Below, one piece after another: positions 16,833-25,973 of a DNA stretch of 64,000 nucleotides. The notes beneath the pieces are model-generated. The model searched no databases, was not told the origin of the DNA, and saw only the letters and a list, made by a program, of their open reading frames with translations. The position numbers and the translations under genes were made by a program. Origin of the DNA: Ardenticatenaceae bacterium (GTDB taxonomy: Bacteria > Chloroflexota > Anaerolineae > Promineifilales > Promineifilaceae); contig JACKCC010000014.1 of NCBI GenBank assembly GCA_020634245.1, forward strand, positions 186,001 through 250,000. Reading direction: 5' to 3'. How positions within the stretch are numbered: the first letter of the stretch is position 1; every line of letters starts with the position of its first letter.

Positions 16833-18869
16833 TCATCTATCAACGGGTAAATGGACAATAAAAGTCGTACCTTCGTTTACAGCGCTGACTACATTGATCT
16901 CGCCGTTGTGCTGCTCCACAATTCGATAGCAGGTGGCCAATCCCAGACCTGTCCCCTTGCCGGGGTCTTTGGTCGTATAAAAAGGTTCAAAAATATGGCC
17001 TAATTCAGCCTGAGACATGCCTTTGCCGTTGTCGCGCACCAAAACCTGGACGCGATCCCCTTCTTGGTTCAGGCGAGTCGTCACCTCGATGAATCGATTA
17101 TCGGGTAACGATTGTACCGCATCTCGTGCATTTACCAGTAAATTGAGCCAGACGCTTTTCAAATGTTCCACGCTGGCGACGACTTCCGGCAAATCTTCGG
17201 CCAGGTCTAAAAAGACGTCAATGTTGGCCGATTGTAATTGATATTGCACCAGATCGAGTGCCTGGGCGATAGCTTCATTGATGTCAGTTGACTTAAAATC
17301 ATACTGTTCCTGGCGAGCAAAATCCAGCAGCCCGCGTACCACTTTGGCTGCCCGTTCGCCGGCCCGGTAAATCAGATCAACCGATTCGTAGTTTTCGTCT
17401 TCGACCGGAATCACCATTTTGAGGAGTTGGGCATTGGCGTTAACGGCCGTTAACGGATTATTGATCTCATGGGCCACCCCGGCAGCCAATTGGCCAATGG
17501 CGGCTAATTTACCGGCCTGTAATAATGAACTTTCCAGCCGTCGTTCTTCCGTTCGGTCCTGCCACAAAATCACCGCTTTGGCTGCCGCCTTCGCCCCAGG
17601 AATGGGAAACGCATCCACATCCCATTCTCGCGGCAAGTGGTCAGGGCCATTCCAGCGCACCGACCAGTGCTGCGCCTGTTTGTGAGCCAATGTTTCACCC
17701 ACCTGGCAGTGTTCGCAGGGAAAATCGCGGCCAAAGAAAATATGGTAGCAAGTCTGCCCGGTTAGCGTGTCATCTATGGGTTGAAGTTCATCAATTTTGC
17801 TTTTGTTAATGGAAATAAGCTGCCACTCTTCATTGATCGTGTAAATCGGATGGGGAATGCCGTCGATAAGGGCTTGCAAAGTATTGCGTCCTTCCAAAAG
17901 TTCCTGCTGCCGCAGCCGGTTGCGTTGAAACAGCCAGGCATTTTCTAACCCTTCGCTGACGGAGCTGGCCAGCGAGGCAAATAAATCCAAATCAATATCG
18001 GAAAATGGGCCGTCCATTTTATTGTAAGCGACGAGAACGCCAACGGGTCGGGTTCGTACCACCAGGGGAATGACAAAGAGTGATGCTGTCTCTTCCTGGT
18101 GGGGTGCGTCTAATTCTGGCCGGAAACGGCCGTCACCCTGCGGCTGGTTGCAAATAATTGGGCTTTTATTGGTAAAAGCCTTCCCGATCAGGCCGGCATC
18201 CGGGGCCACGCGGGGAAATGATTGCACCGGCAGCTTGCCGTTGGGACCTTGCACATATTGGTAGCGCAGCAGGCCGCCCTCCACCGTGAGGATAGCAGCC
18301 GAGGTGACGTTGAGGACAATGATGATGCCGTCAACGGCCGTTGCAAATACCTCCTGCGTTTCCAGCGTTGCTGCCACCCGCTGCCCCACCTGGTTCAAAG
18401 CTGCCAACTGCTCACTCTGCCGCTGTAACTGCTTCTCTAACTGCTGGGTGCGCAAAATCGTCTTAACACGCGCCAACAGTTCTTGCGGGTAATACGGCTT
18501 GGTAATGTAATCATCCGCGCCGGCAGAGAGCGCTGCTACTTTCTCATTGCTGCTGGAATGGGCTGTTAACACCACCACACGCATATAACGCAAATCAGGA
18601 TGATGGCGAATCCAGTCCAGCACTTCCTGCCCTGTCATGCCTGGCATCATCATATCCAGCAGCACCAGATCAATTTCCACACCGGTTTCCAACGCGGTTT
18701 TTAAGAAATTGACCGCTTCTTGACCATCACTGGCCAGCGAAACCTGGTAGTTTTCCTTTTTGGTCAGGAAATCAGCCAGGGATTCGGCAATATCGGGTTC
18801 ATCATCGACGACTAAAAGATGGGTAACGGCCGTTGCGGGAACAGAAGGAGAAGCTGGAACTTGAATCAT
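16833..18869 (-). CDS. Hybrid histidine kinase with N-terminal receiver, GAF and PAS
   Basis: 678 residues in the order receiver (about 15-135; LLVVDDEPDIAES, phospho-acceptor in LVLLDMMMPGMTG, KPYYP), GAF (about 150-300), PAS (about 320-430, with several cysteines including C-E-H-C), HisKA (AAGVAHEINNPLTAVNANAQ) and HATPase (RDNGKGMSQAELGHIFEPFY, GKGTGLGLATCY). No membrane segments, so a cytoplasmic sensor whose receiver is upstream of the kinase core. It is downstream of an OmpR-type regulator gene, a likely partner. Confidence 0.93.
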   Translation of the reverse strand: MIQVPASPSVPATAVTHLLVVDDEPDIAESLADFLTKKENYQVSLASDGQEAVNFLKTALETGVEIDLVLLDMMMPGMTGQEVLDWIRHHPDLRYMRVVVLTAHSSSNEKVAALSAGADDYITKPYYPQELLARVKTILRTQQLEKQLQRQSEQLAALNQVGQRVAATLETQEVFATAVDGIIIVLNVTSAAILTVEGGLLRYQYVQGPNGKLPVQSFPRVAPDAGLIGKAFTNKSPIICNQPQGDGRFRPELDAPHQEETASLFVIPLVVRTRPVGVLVAYNKMDGPFSDIDLDLFASLASSVSEGLENAWLFQRNRLRQQELLEGRNTLQALIDGIPHPIYTINEEWQLISINKSKIDELQPIDDTLTGQTCYHIFFGRDFPCEHCQVGETLAHKQAQHWSVRWNGPDHLPREWDVDAFPIPGAKAAAKAVILWQDRTEERRLESSLLQAGKLAAIGQLAAGVAHEINNPLTAVNANAQLLKMVIPVEDENYESVDLIYRAGERAAKVVRGLLDFARQEQYDFKSTDINEAIAQALDLVQYQLQSANIDVFLDLAEDLPEVVASVEHLKSVWLNLLVNARDAVQSLPDNRFIEVTTRLNQEGDRVQVLVRDNGKGMSQAELGHIFEPFYTTKDPGKGTGLGLATCYRIVEQHNGEINVVSAVNEGTTFIVHLPVDR

Positions 18870-18944
18870 GATCCTGGCAGTTAAAATTCAGGGATGACCG
18901 CCGGCACAACCCGGACAGCCAACCCTGATATGGCAAAACAGATC

Positions 18945-19661
18945 CTAATTGCGGGTTTCCGCTGATGAAAAAGTATAGCCATGCCCTTGAATCGTCCGAA
19001 TATAAATCGGATTACTGGGCTTAGGCTCGATTTTTTCGCGCAAATTTTTAATATGTGCGCGCACCAATTCTGGACTGCCCGTATCGCGCGGGTAATCCCA
19101 CACATCTTGCAGCAACTGCTGGCTGTTAAACACCTGATCAACATTGCTCAGCAAATGATAAAGCAAATCGAACTGCACATTTGTCAGCAATGCAGTTCCA
19201 TTCGGCGTTGTCACCTCAAAGGTTCGACAATCAAGCCGGACATTGCCAACAACAATCTCAGTAGGGGTCTCCGGAACGCTGGCTTCAACCGGCCGGGAAC
19301 GCCGCAAAATGGCCTTGACACGCAGTTGCAGTTCTTCCATGTTGAATGGTTTGCTCAAATAATCATCTGCGCCGGCCCGGAATCCTTCAATTTTGTCCTC
19401 ATCTTTGCCTTTGGCAGTCAGAAAAAGTACGGGCAAATCGGCCAAAAGCGGGTCTCCCCGGATTTGACGACAGACTTGATACCCATCCATGCCAGGCATC
19501 ATAATATCTAGAACGAACAAATCGGGGCGGTGTCGCCGGGCTAACTGCAAGCCCTCTGGTCCGCTGTTGGCTACCATCACCTGGTAGTCATACAGCTTCA
19601 AAGTACGCTGCAATGTCCGGGAAACCAATTCGTCGTCATCAATGACAAGGATTGTGGCCAT
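18945..19661 (-). CDS. OmpR/PhoB-family response regulator
   Basis: 238 residues from the ATG at 19661, which has AGAGGTG upstream. The receiver domain has TILVIDDDELVSRT, the acceptor Asp in LFVLDIMMPGMDGYQV and the KPFN lysine. The winged-helix output domain ends LVRAHIKNLREKIEPKPSN and IRTIQGHGYTFS. It precedes the hybrid kinase gene by 75 bp on the same strand. Confidence 0.93.
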   Translation of the reverse strand: MATILVIDDDELVSRTLQRTLKLYDYQVMVANSGPEGLQLARRHRPDLFVLDIMMPGMDGYQVCRQIRGDPLLADLPVLFLTAKGKDEDKIEGFRAGADDYLSKPFNMEELQLRVKAILRRSRPVEASVPETPTEIVVGNVRLDCRTFEVTTPNGTALLTNVQFDLLYHLLSNVDQVFNSQQLLQDVWDYPRDTGSPELVRAHIKNLREKIEPKPSNPIYIRTIQGHGYTFSSAETRN

Positions 19662-19761
19662 TGAATTCACCTCTTCTGAATTGATTGTTGTCCAACAAAA
19701 TAGATGGCGTTATGTGAACACCAATTGCAAGTATAACAGATTTTTGGCAAAAAGGGGGCAG

Positions 19762-19832
19762 AGTGACGAGGTTGCGGAGTTGCAAAGTAGCAAAGTCACT
19801 TTTCAACTCTGCTGCTTTGCAACTCCGCTACT
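19762..19832. repeat. Tandem-repeat palindrome, gcaaagt family
   Basis: GTTGCGGAGTTGCAAAGTAG units on the left, CAACTCTGCTGCTTTGCAAC and TCCGCTACT on the right. It abuts the stop codon of the E2 gene. Confidence 0.78.
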
Positions 19833-21080
19833 TTATAACAGCAGTCGCATAGGGGTTTCTAACATTGTTTTAAACGCTTGCATGAACTGGGCGGCTTCCG
19901 CGCCATCAGTCACACGATGGTCGGCAGAAATGGTAGCTTTCATGCGCACCCCCACGGCAAGCTGGCCATTTACCACCGCTGGCACCTCGCGGGCCGAGCC
20001 AACGGCCAGGATAGCTGCATCCGGCGGGTTGATGATGGCGATAAAGTTTTCGACATCATACGCGCCCAAGTTGCTGACGGTGAAGGTACTGCCCTCTACA
20101 TCTTCGGGTTTGACTTTGCCGTCTCGCGCCCGGCCAATCATCGCTTTGTTGTCGCGGGCGATTTGAGCCAGTGGGGTCACGTCGGTGTTTTTCTGGACGA
20201 CGGTAAGCAAGCCGCCTTCCACGGCTACTGCGCTGCCGATGTTGATGCGGTTGTGCATGATGAGCGTCGCGCCATTATAGTTTGCATTGAGTTTGGGGAA
20301 GTCGCGCAAAGTCAGCGCTGCTGCTTTAATGATCATATCGTTGACGGTGACCTTTTCGCCTTCGGGCAGGGCGGCGTTGATCTGTTTACGCAGTTCCAGC
20401 GCCGGAGCCATGTCGATTTCGGTGGTGACGTAGAAGTGCGGTACGGTGGTTTTGCTTTCAATCATGCGACGCCCGATGGCTTGACGCAGTTTACTGGTTA
20501 CCACTTCGGTGCTCTCCGGTCCGGCGACGATGGGTGTGAATGCTGCCGGCGCAGCGGTGACAACAGGTGCCGGTTGGTAGGCTTCGACGTCGGCTTTGCG
20601 GATACGGCCGTCCGGTCCTGTCCCATTCACCAATCGCAAATCAATCCCCTTTTCCTCGGCGATACGGCGGGCGACTGGGGTTGCTTTGATGCCGCCGGGA
20701 AATGCGTTGTCGGTGGGAGCAGGCGTTGTGGTTGTTGCCGGTGGTGCTGCTACGGGAGCCGAACTCGATTCCACTAATTCTTCCTTCTTAGCTTTTGCTG
20801 CCGGAGCCGCACCGCCGTTCATCATCCCAGATATGTCTTCACCTTCGTCGCCAACAATAGCCAGATTGGCCCCAATGGGCATCACCTCCCCGGCTTCGGC
20901 CAGCAAATGCAGCAGCATACCGCTGGCCTGCGCCTCCAGTTCCAGCGTGGCTTTGTCCGATTCAATTTCGGCGATGATTTCCCCTTTTTCAATGGAATCA
21001 CCGATCTTTTTGAGCCATCTGTTCAATACGGCTTCGCGCATGTCGAAGCCCAGCTTGGGCATGACAATAAATTCAGCCAT
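19833..21080 (-). CDS. pdhC: Dihydrolipoamide acetyltransferase (E2) of pyruvate dehydrogenase
   Basis: 415 residues. Lipoyl domain at 1-75 with the lipoyl lysine in EIESDKATLELEA; an Ala/Pro-rich linker; a peripheral subunit-binding domain (about 127-162, ATPVARRIAEEKGIDLRLV); and a second linker before the catalytic domain, which ends with the active-site motif SADHRVTDGAEAAQF (HxxxDG). One lipoyl domain only. Start overlaps the E1 beta stop by one base (TAATG). No E3 gene in this window. Confidence 0.93.
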   Translation of the reverse strand: MAEFIVMPKLGFDMREAVLNRWLKKIGDSIEKGEIIAEIESDKATLELEAQASGMLLHLLAEAGEVMPIGANLAIVGDEGEDISGMMNGGAAPAAKAKKEELVESSSAPVAAPPATTTTPAPTDNAFPGGIKATPVARRIAEEKGIDLRLVNGTGPDGRIRKADVEAYQPAPVVTAAPAAFTPIVAGPESTEVVTSKLRQAIGRRMIESKTTVPHFYVTTEIDMAPALELRKQINAALPEGEKVTVNDMIIKAAALTLRDFPKLNANYNGATLIMHNRINIGSAVAVEGGLLTVVQKNTDVTPLAQIARDNKAMIGRARDGKVKPEDVEGSTFTVSNLGAYDVENFIAIINPPDAAILAVGSAREVPAVVNGQLAVGVRMKATISADHRVTDGAEAAQFMQAFKTMLETPMRLLL

Positions 21081-22051
21081 TACACGATCTCCTTTACAGC
21101 GGCGATGACCTTGTCCGCGTTGATCAGGGCCGATTGTTCCAGTTCCCGCGAGTAGGGCAGCGGGGCTTCTTCCTGAGCCACACGTTTGATGGGGGCGTCC
21201 AGATAATCGAATCCTTCTTCCTGAATGCGGGCGACGATTTCAGCGCCGATGCCGTAGGAACGATGACCCTCTTCGACGATGACGGCTTTGAAGGTTTTCT
21301 GGAAGGATTTGAGGACGGGGGTCATGTCTAACGGCCGTAACGTCCGCAAATCCACCACTTCCGCTTCAATTCCCTCTTTGGCCAGCTTGTCGGCGGCTTC
21401 CAGGGCTACTTGTAACCCTTGGGCATAAGCTACAATCGTCACGTCGCTGCCTTCCCGCTTCACATCAGAAACACCGATAGGGACCACATAATCCCCTTCC
21501 GGCACCTCGCCGCGCACCTGGTACAGCGTGGCGTGTTCAATGAACAGCACCGGATCATCGGTGCGGATGGACGCCTTCAGCAGCCCTTTGGCGTCGTAGG
21601 GTGTGGCCGGCGAGACGACCTTCAGCCCAGGAAAGTGGGCGAAAACGACATCGGGGGTATGGCTGTGGGTTGCCCCTAACTGACGGCCGCCGCCACCCGG
21701 CGCGCGGTAAACCAGCGGCACACGCATTTGCCCGCCAAACATCGAATGCAGCTTGGCGGCATGGTTGACGATTTGATCGAAAGCCACGAAAGCAAAGTTG
21801 ATGGTCATAAATTCGGCCACCGGGCGCAGGCCATTCATTGCTGCACCAACGGCTGCGCCGCCGATAACCATTTCCGAAATGGGCGTGTCGCGTACCCGCT
21901 TGGGGCCAAACTCGTCGTAAAAACCGCGTGTCACCGCATAAGTACCGCCCCAAACGCCAACTTCTTCGCCCATGATAAAGACGCGCTCATCCCGGTACAT
22001 CTCTTCCCGCAGCGCATCGGTGATTGCTTGTCGCATTGTGATTCTTGCCAT
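21080..22051 (-). CDS. pdhB: Pyruvate dehydrogenase E1 component, beta subunit
   Basis: 323 residues, normal size. Seen: MGEEVGVWGGTYAVTRGFYD, the conserved AEFMTINFAFVAFDQIVNHA and the C-terminal VDLRTLRPLDMTPVLKSFQK block of transketolase-type beta subunits. GGAGAAC precedes the ATG. Could in principle be the beta subunit of an acetoin or branched-chain dehydrogenase; the three-gene order alpha-beta-E2 fits all of these, and substrate is best guessed as pyruvate. Confidence 0.92.
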   Translation of the reverse strand: MARITMRQAITDALREEMYRDERVFIMGEEVGVWGGTYAVTRGFYDEFGPKRVRDTPISEMVIGGAAVGAAMNGLRPVAEFMTINFAFVAFDQIVNHAAKLHSMFGGQMRVPLVYRAPGGGGRQLGATHSHTPDVVFAHFPGLKVVSPATPYDAKGLLKASIRTDDPVLFIEHATLYQVRGEVPEGDYVVPIGVSDVKREGSDVTIVAYAQGLQVALEAADKLAKEGIEAEVVDLRTLRPLDMTPVLKSFQKTFKAVIVEEGHRSYGIGAEIVARIQEEGFDYLDAPIKRVAQEEAPLPYSRELEQSALINADKVIAAVKEIV

Positions 22052-22069
22052 TGTGTTCTCCAGCTTAAT

Positions 22070-22145
22070 AGCATTTCAGCGTTTCAGCTTGTCAGATGTT
22101 CAGCTTTGGAGCTGATTTGCTGACTAGCTGAACTGCTGACAGCTA
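22070..22145. repeat. Tandem-repeat palindrome, cagcttt family
   Basis: CATTTCAGCGTTTCAGCTTG units on the left and AGCTGATTTGCTGACTAGCT-type units on the right. Fills the gap between E1 alpha and E1 beta and includes the E1 alpha stop codon. Confidence 0.75.
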
Positions 22146-23102
22146 GTTTTCAACATAAATATCGGTAAACAGTTCTTCCGGTGCCGGCAGCGGGGATGTT
22201 TCCGCAAAGTGGACGGCCTCATCCAGCTCTTTCTCGACGGCTTTGTCGATTTTTTCCAGATCGTCTTTGTCGGCGATTTTTTCGCTCAAAATTTGCCGTT
22301 CCAGAATGCCAATGGGATCGTCTTCCTGCCATTTTTCCACCTCTTCTTTGGTGCGGTAGCGCAGGGGATCGCCCATGCTGTGCCCTTCGAAACGGTAGGT
22401 GATGATTTCCAGGAACTGCGGTCCTTCACCGTTGCGGATGGCGGTCAGGGCTTTTTGGGTGGCTTCATAAACTTTGAAGACATTCATGCCATCTACCTGG
22501 GCAGCGGGGATGTCGTAGCCGCTGGCTTTTTGCATGATGGATGTGGCGGAGGAGTGGCGTTTAACGGCCGTACCCATCCCATACTGGTTATTCTCGCAAA
22601 TGAAGAGGACGGGCAGCTTCCACAACCCGGCCAGATTCAGCGCCTCGTGGAAATAGCCGATGTTGGTTGCGCCGTCACCAAAATAGCAGAGAACGGCCGC
22701 ATCCGTTTCATTGTATTGTTCGGCCAGGGCGATGCCGGTAGCAATCGGTAAATGCGCGCCAACGACGGCGTGACCGCCCCAGTAACGCCGTTCCACATCG
22801 GCCAAATGCATTGAGCCACCCTTACCCTTGCTGACGCCGGTGCTTTTGCCCAGCATCTCAGCCATGACCTTTTTGACGTCGGAACCGACGGTCAGCGCGT
22901 GCCCGTGATCACGGTAAGCGGTGATAATGTGGTCATTTTCATTACGGGCATTAATTGTACCTACAGCAACCGCTTCCTGTCCGATGTATAAATGTAAAAA
23001 GCCGCCGATTTTGCCCAGTTGGTAAAGCTCGGAGCAGCGATGCTCAAAGCGGCGGATCAGCACCATTTGCCGGTACCAATCTAAGATGGTTTGTTTGTCC
23101 AT
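22143..23102 (-). CDS. pdhA: Pyruvate dehydrogenase E1 component, alpha subunit
   Basis: 319 residues. The thiamine diphosphate motif runs from GDGATNIGYFHEALNLAGLW to CENNQYGMGT. The start region MVLIRRFEHRCSELY and the substrate-channel histidines in TAYRDHGHALTVG are standard, as is GHSMGDPLRYRTKEEVE, the phosphorylation-loop region. First gene of the pdhABC-type operon. Confidence 0.94.
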   Translation of the reverse strand: MDKQTILDWYRQMVLIRRFEHRCSELYQLGKIGGFLHLYIGQEAVAVGTINARNENDHIITAYRDHGHALTVGSDVKKVMAEMLGKSTGVSKGKGGSMHLADVERRYWGGHAVVGAHLPIATGIALAEQYNETDAAVLCYFGDGATNIGYFHEALNLAGLWKLPVLFICENNQYGMGTAVKRHSSATSIMQKASGYDIPAAQVDGMNVFKVYEATQKALTAIRNGEGPQFLEIITYRFEGHSMGDPLRYRTKEEVEKWQEDDPIGILERQILSEKIADKDDLEKIDKAVEKELDEAVHFAETSPLPAPEELFTDIYVEN

Positions 23103-23319
23103 GTAACTCTCCTAATATATCGTGATGAGGACTGTGTCAAAGGAACAAGCCAATTTGAGGGCACAAGCGGCCTCAAACCGGAATCGCTCCGCATTGATTG
23201 GAAACGAATCTGTGGGTTATAGTGGGGAATGTGCTACTGCATGTAACCCGGCCACGGGAAATTAGTTGCACATTCAACGATTAAATAGTTTAACAAAATC
23301 TAGGGGTGCAGGCGACAAT

Positions 23320-23346
23320 GTGACACCTTTCACAGGAGAGTATAAT
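23320..23346 (+). promoter_or_regulatory. Candidate promoter for the small membrane protein gene
   Basis: GTGACA, 15-base spacer, perfect TATAAT. The gene starts about 70 bases further on. The rest of the 23103-23417 gap, between two divergent genes, shows no gene or other structure. Confidence 0.4.
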
Positions 23347-23417
23347 ATAAGATTAATAATTGATGATTCAAGATTTAATGGCAATTGGGAAGTCAGAGTG
23401 CTTCCAAGGAGATGAAA

Positions 23418-23783
23418 ATGAAACTACTTATCAGACTTGTTGTCAACGCTGTTGCTTTATATGCGGCGGCCCAGCTTGTGAACGGCATCCAATTAACCGA
23501 TCAGATTGGCGGCATCCTCATTGTTGCCCTGATTTTTGGTATTATCAATGCCATCCTCGGCCCCATCTTGAAAATCTTGAGCCTCCCGTTTATTTTGGTC
23601 ACGCTGGGTCTCTTTACCCTGGTGATTAATGGCTTGTTGCTCTGGTTGACGGCGTCATTGACGTCTTATTTGTCTGTCGAAGGTTTTTGGGCGGCGTTCT
23701 GGGGAGCGCTGGTGATTAGTGTCGTAAGCTGGTTCTTGAACGCGGTATTGAAGGACGACGACAAGAAAAAGCGCCGCGACTAA
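23418..23783 (+). CDS. Phage-holin-superfamily IV small membrane protein
   Basis: 121 residues with four hydrophobic segments (approximately 3-20, 26-45, 53-75 and 85-108) and a basic tail DDDKKKRRD. It matches the widespread bacterial family called mycobacterial four-TMS phage holin (YvlD-like); the name reflects topology, not proven phage origin, and function is unknown. Start set at the second of two close ATGs because AAGGAG abuts the first and is six bases from the second. Confidence 0.85.
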   Translation: MKLLIRLVVNAVALYAAAQLVNGIQLTDQIGGILIVALIFGIINAILGPILKILSLPFILVTLGLFTLVINGLLLWLTASLTSYLSVEGFWAAFWGALVISVVSWFLNAVLKDDDKKKRRD

Positions 23784-23803
23784 TTGATAATTGCTGCTGT
23801 ATC

Positions 23804-23842
23804 AAGACCTCGCCAGCTATAAGGCTGCGAGGTCTTTTTTTG
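23804..23842 (+). terminator. Intrinsic terminator after the small membrane protein gene
   Basis: AAGACCTCGCCAGC, a short loop, GCTGCGAGGTCTT with one unpaired base, then seven T. Confidence 0.9.
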
Positions 23843-23922
23843 TGTCTAACCAGGGCAAAGCTCGACTGAATTTGCGGACGCTCTGCACAACTTTTGCAGA
23901 TTTGCCGGTTAAAATGATAGGG

Positions 23923-23978
23923 GACAGTCACTTTTGTCGGTGGTTACGAGCAAAATCAAATGTCGTGAAGTGACTGTC
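23923..23978. repeat. Inverted repeat GACAGTCACTT
   Basis: GACAGTCACTT and its exact complement AAGTGACTGTC, 34 bases apart, just upstream of a response regulator gene. It looks like a small dispersed palindrome (REP/MITE-like) rather than a terminator, because no T-run follows. Confidence 0.7.
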
Positions 23979-24003
23979 ACCTGAAGGGTGTTAGAATTTG
24001 TTT

Positions 24004-24699
24004 ATGTTGAAACAACGCATTTTGGTGGTGGATGACGATAAAGAGGTGGTGCGCCTGATGCAGGCGTACCTGGAGCGGGCCGGTTTTGAGGTGCTGGTGG
24101 CTTATGATGGGGACACGGCCGTACACGCTCTGCGCCGCGAAAAACCAGACCTGGCCCTGCTGGATTTAATGCTGCCCGGCAAAGACGGCTGGGAAATCAC
24201 CCGCTTGATGCGCAGTGATGCCAATCTGGCCCATATTCCCATCATCATGCTCACTGCCCGTGTGGAAGATACCGACAAAATCGTGGGGTTGGAAATGGGC
24301 GCCGATGATTACGTTACCAAGCCATACAATCCGCGGGAAGTGGTAGCTCGCGTACGGGCGCGGCTGCGCAGTCACGAACCGGCCCACCCTGCTTTGCTGC
24401 AAGCAGGTGAGTTGGCGCTGGATGTGGGGCGGCGGGAGGTGATGGTGAACGGCCGTGTCATCGACCTCACCCCCACCGAATTCAACCTGCTGCACGCCCT
24501 CATGGAGCAGACCGGTTATGTCTTCACCCGCAGCGAACTCATCCGCAAAGGACTGGGCACCGATTACGAAGGTATCGACCGCACACTGGACAGCCACATT
24601 CGCAACTTGCGTCGCAAAATCGAACCTGATCCTAAAAATCCAACCTATGTTCAAACCATTTACGGCGTTGGCTACCGGCTGGCGGGAGGGGAACAATGA
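24004..24699 (+). CDS. OmpR/PhoB-family response regulator
   Basis: 231 residues from ATG 24004. Receiver: RILVVDDDKEVVRLM, acceptor Asp in LALLDLMLPGKDGWE, KPYNP. Winged helix: DLTPTEFNLLHALMEQTGYV through DRTLDSHIRNLRRKIEPDPK and VQTIYGVGYRL. A TTG two codons upstream has better-spaced AAGGG and may be the true start. The stop overlaps the kinase start (ATGA), so the two are translated as a pair. Confidence 0.93.
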   Translation: MLKQRILVVDDDKEVVRLMQAYLERAGFEVLVAYDGDTAVHALRREKPDLALLDLMLPGKDGWEITRLMRSDANLAHIPIIMLTARVEDTDKIVGLEMGADDYVTKPYNPREVVARVRARLRSHEPAHPALLQAGELALDVGRREVMVNGRVIDLTPTEFNLLHALMEQTGYVFTRSELIRKGLGTDYEGIDRTLDSHIRNLRRKIEPDPKNPTYVQTIYGVGYRLAGGEQ

Positions 24700-25814
24700 A
24701 TCGTTTATGGGTCCGTCTCAGCTTCATCATCACCGGTGTCATTTTGATGATGGTTTTTCTGCCCTTCCTGCTGCAACTGGTTTTACGCAATGGACTGCTT
24801 CCCTTGCCGCAGCCGGAAATGCCGGCGGAAGTGCGGCGTATTTTGGAGACCCTGCCGCCGGAAACAATTGCTAATTTTCGCGTGTTTGTCCAACAAGAAT
24901 TGATGGCCCTTTTTACGCGCGGCATTATTACGGCAGCTATTATCGGCGTTGTGGCCGGTGCCTGGCTGAGCCATACACTGGCCGCCCCATTGCAGCGCCT
25001 GGAAAAAGGAGCGCAGGCCGTTGCCGCCAAGGATTTGAGCTACCGCGTTCCGGTACGGGGCAGCCAGGAAATCCAGGCTGTAGCTCAATCTTTCAACCAG
25101 ATGGCCGGCCAGTTGGAAACGGCCGAAACGCTGCGCCAAAATCTGCTGGCCGATGTGGCTCACGAGTTGCGCCATCCGGTACACGTCCTTAAGGGTAATT
25201 TGCAGGCTATTTTGGATGATGTTTATCCACTGGATAAGGAAGAAATTGCCCGGTTGGTCGATCAGACCAATCATTTGCAAACGTTGATTAATGATCTGCA
25301 CGAACTGGCCCAGGCGGAAGCGCAGCAGCTGCCTATGCACAAACAGGCCGCCGATATTGCCCAATTGGTCAAAGATGTGACGGCCGTTTTCAAACCGGCC
25401 GCCGCTGCCAAACAAATCGATTTACATGTGGAACTGCTGGGCGCGATGCCTATCCTGGAGGTGGACGCCTCACGTATGCGCCAGGTGCTGCATAATTTGT
25501 TGGATAATGCGCTGCGCCATACGCCTGAAAACGGCCGTATCCTCATCACCGTGCAGCAAACAGAGGTAGGATTACAAATTCGCGTAACCGATTCCGGGAT
25601 CGGTATCAAACCGGAAGACTTGCCCCATGTTTTTGATCGCTTCTATCGTTCAGATAGCTCGCGCAGTCGAGAGAATGGCAGCACCGGTCTAGGCCTGGCC
25701 ATCGTTCGCGCCATCACCGAAGCCCACGGCGGACATATTGACGTGGCCAGCGCTGGCCCTGGACAGGGCAGCATCTTCACACTCGTCTTTCCACAAGAAA
25801 TCGTACGCAAATAA
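24696..25814 (+). CDS. Membrane sensor histidine kinase
   Basis: 372 residues. Two membrane segments (about 8-28 and 71-92) flank a short extracytoplasmic loop, then HAMP (LQRLEKGAQAVAAKDLSYRV), HisKA with the phospho-acceptor in LLADVAHELRHPVHVLKGNL, and HATPase (NLLDNALRHTPENG, DSGIGIKPEDLPHVFDRFY, GSTGLGLAIV). Forms a two-component system with the regulator it overlaps. The small sensor loop gives no clue to the signal. Confidence 0.93.
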   Translation: MNRLWVRLSFIITGVILMMVFLPFLLQLVLRNGLLPLPQPEMPAEVRRILETLPPETIANFRVFVQQELMALFTRGIITAAIIGVVAGAWLSHTLAAPLQRLEKGAQAVAAKDLSYRVPVRGSQEIQAVAQSFNQMAGQLETAETLRQNLLADVAHELRHPVHVLKGNLQAILDDVYPLDKEEIARLVDQTNHLQTLINDLHELAQAEAQQLPMHKQAADIAQLVKDVTAVFKPAAAAKQIDLHVELLGAMPILEVDASRMRQVLHNLLDNALRHTPENGRILITVQQTEVGLQIRVTDSGIGIKPEDLPHVFDRFYRSDSSRSRENGSTGLGLAIVRAITEAHGGHIDVASAGPGQGSIFTLVFPQEIVRK

Positions 25815-25872
25815 CTTCAAAAGTCTTTGAAATAAGCACTTAATTGCTAGAGGTAGCCAAGACTTTTGAAGT
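25814..25872. repeat. Inverted repeat ACTTCAAAAGTCT
   Basis: A perfect 13-base inverted repeat (ACTTCAAAAGTCT / AGACTTTTGAAGT) with 33 bases between. The left arm begins at the last base of the kinase gene. No T-run, so a dispersed palindrome or RNA 3'-end stabiliser is likelier than a terminator. Confidence 0.75.
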
Positions 25873-25888
25873 CTGTAAAGCCCAAACA

Positions 25889-25921
25889 AAAAGAGCGTAA
25901 TCCAACAGGATACGCTCTTTT
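25889..25921. terminator. Bidirectional intrinsic terminator
   Basis: AAAAGAGCGTA, an 11-base loop, TACGCTCTTTT. The A-run on one side and T-run on the other suit both the plus-strand kinase operon and the minus-strand cpaF gene that converge here. Confidence 0.85.
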
Positions 25922-25973
25922 GTGATCAGCCGCTTCAGGCGTAATAGCCGACGCCTTCCGACTGTTCGAATGG

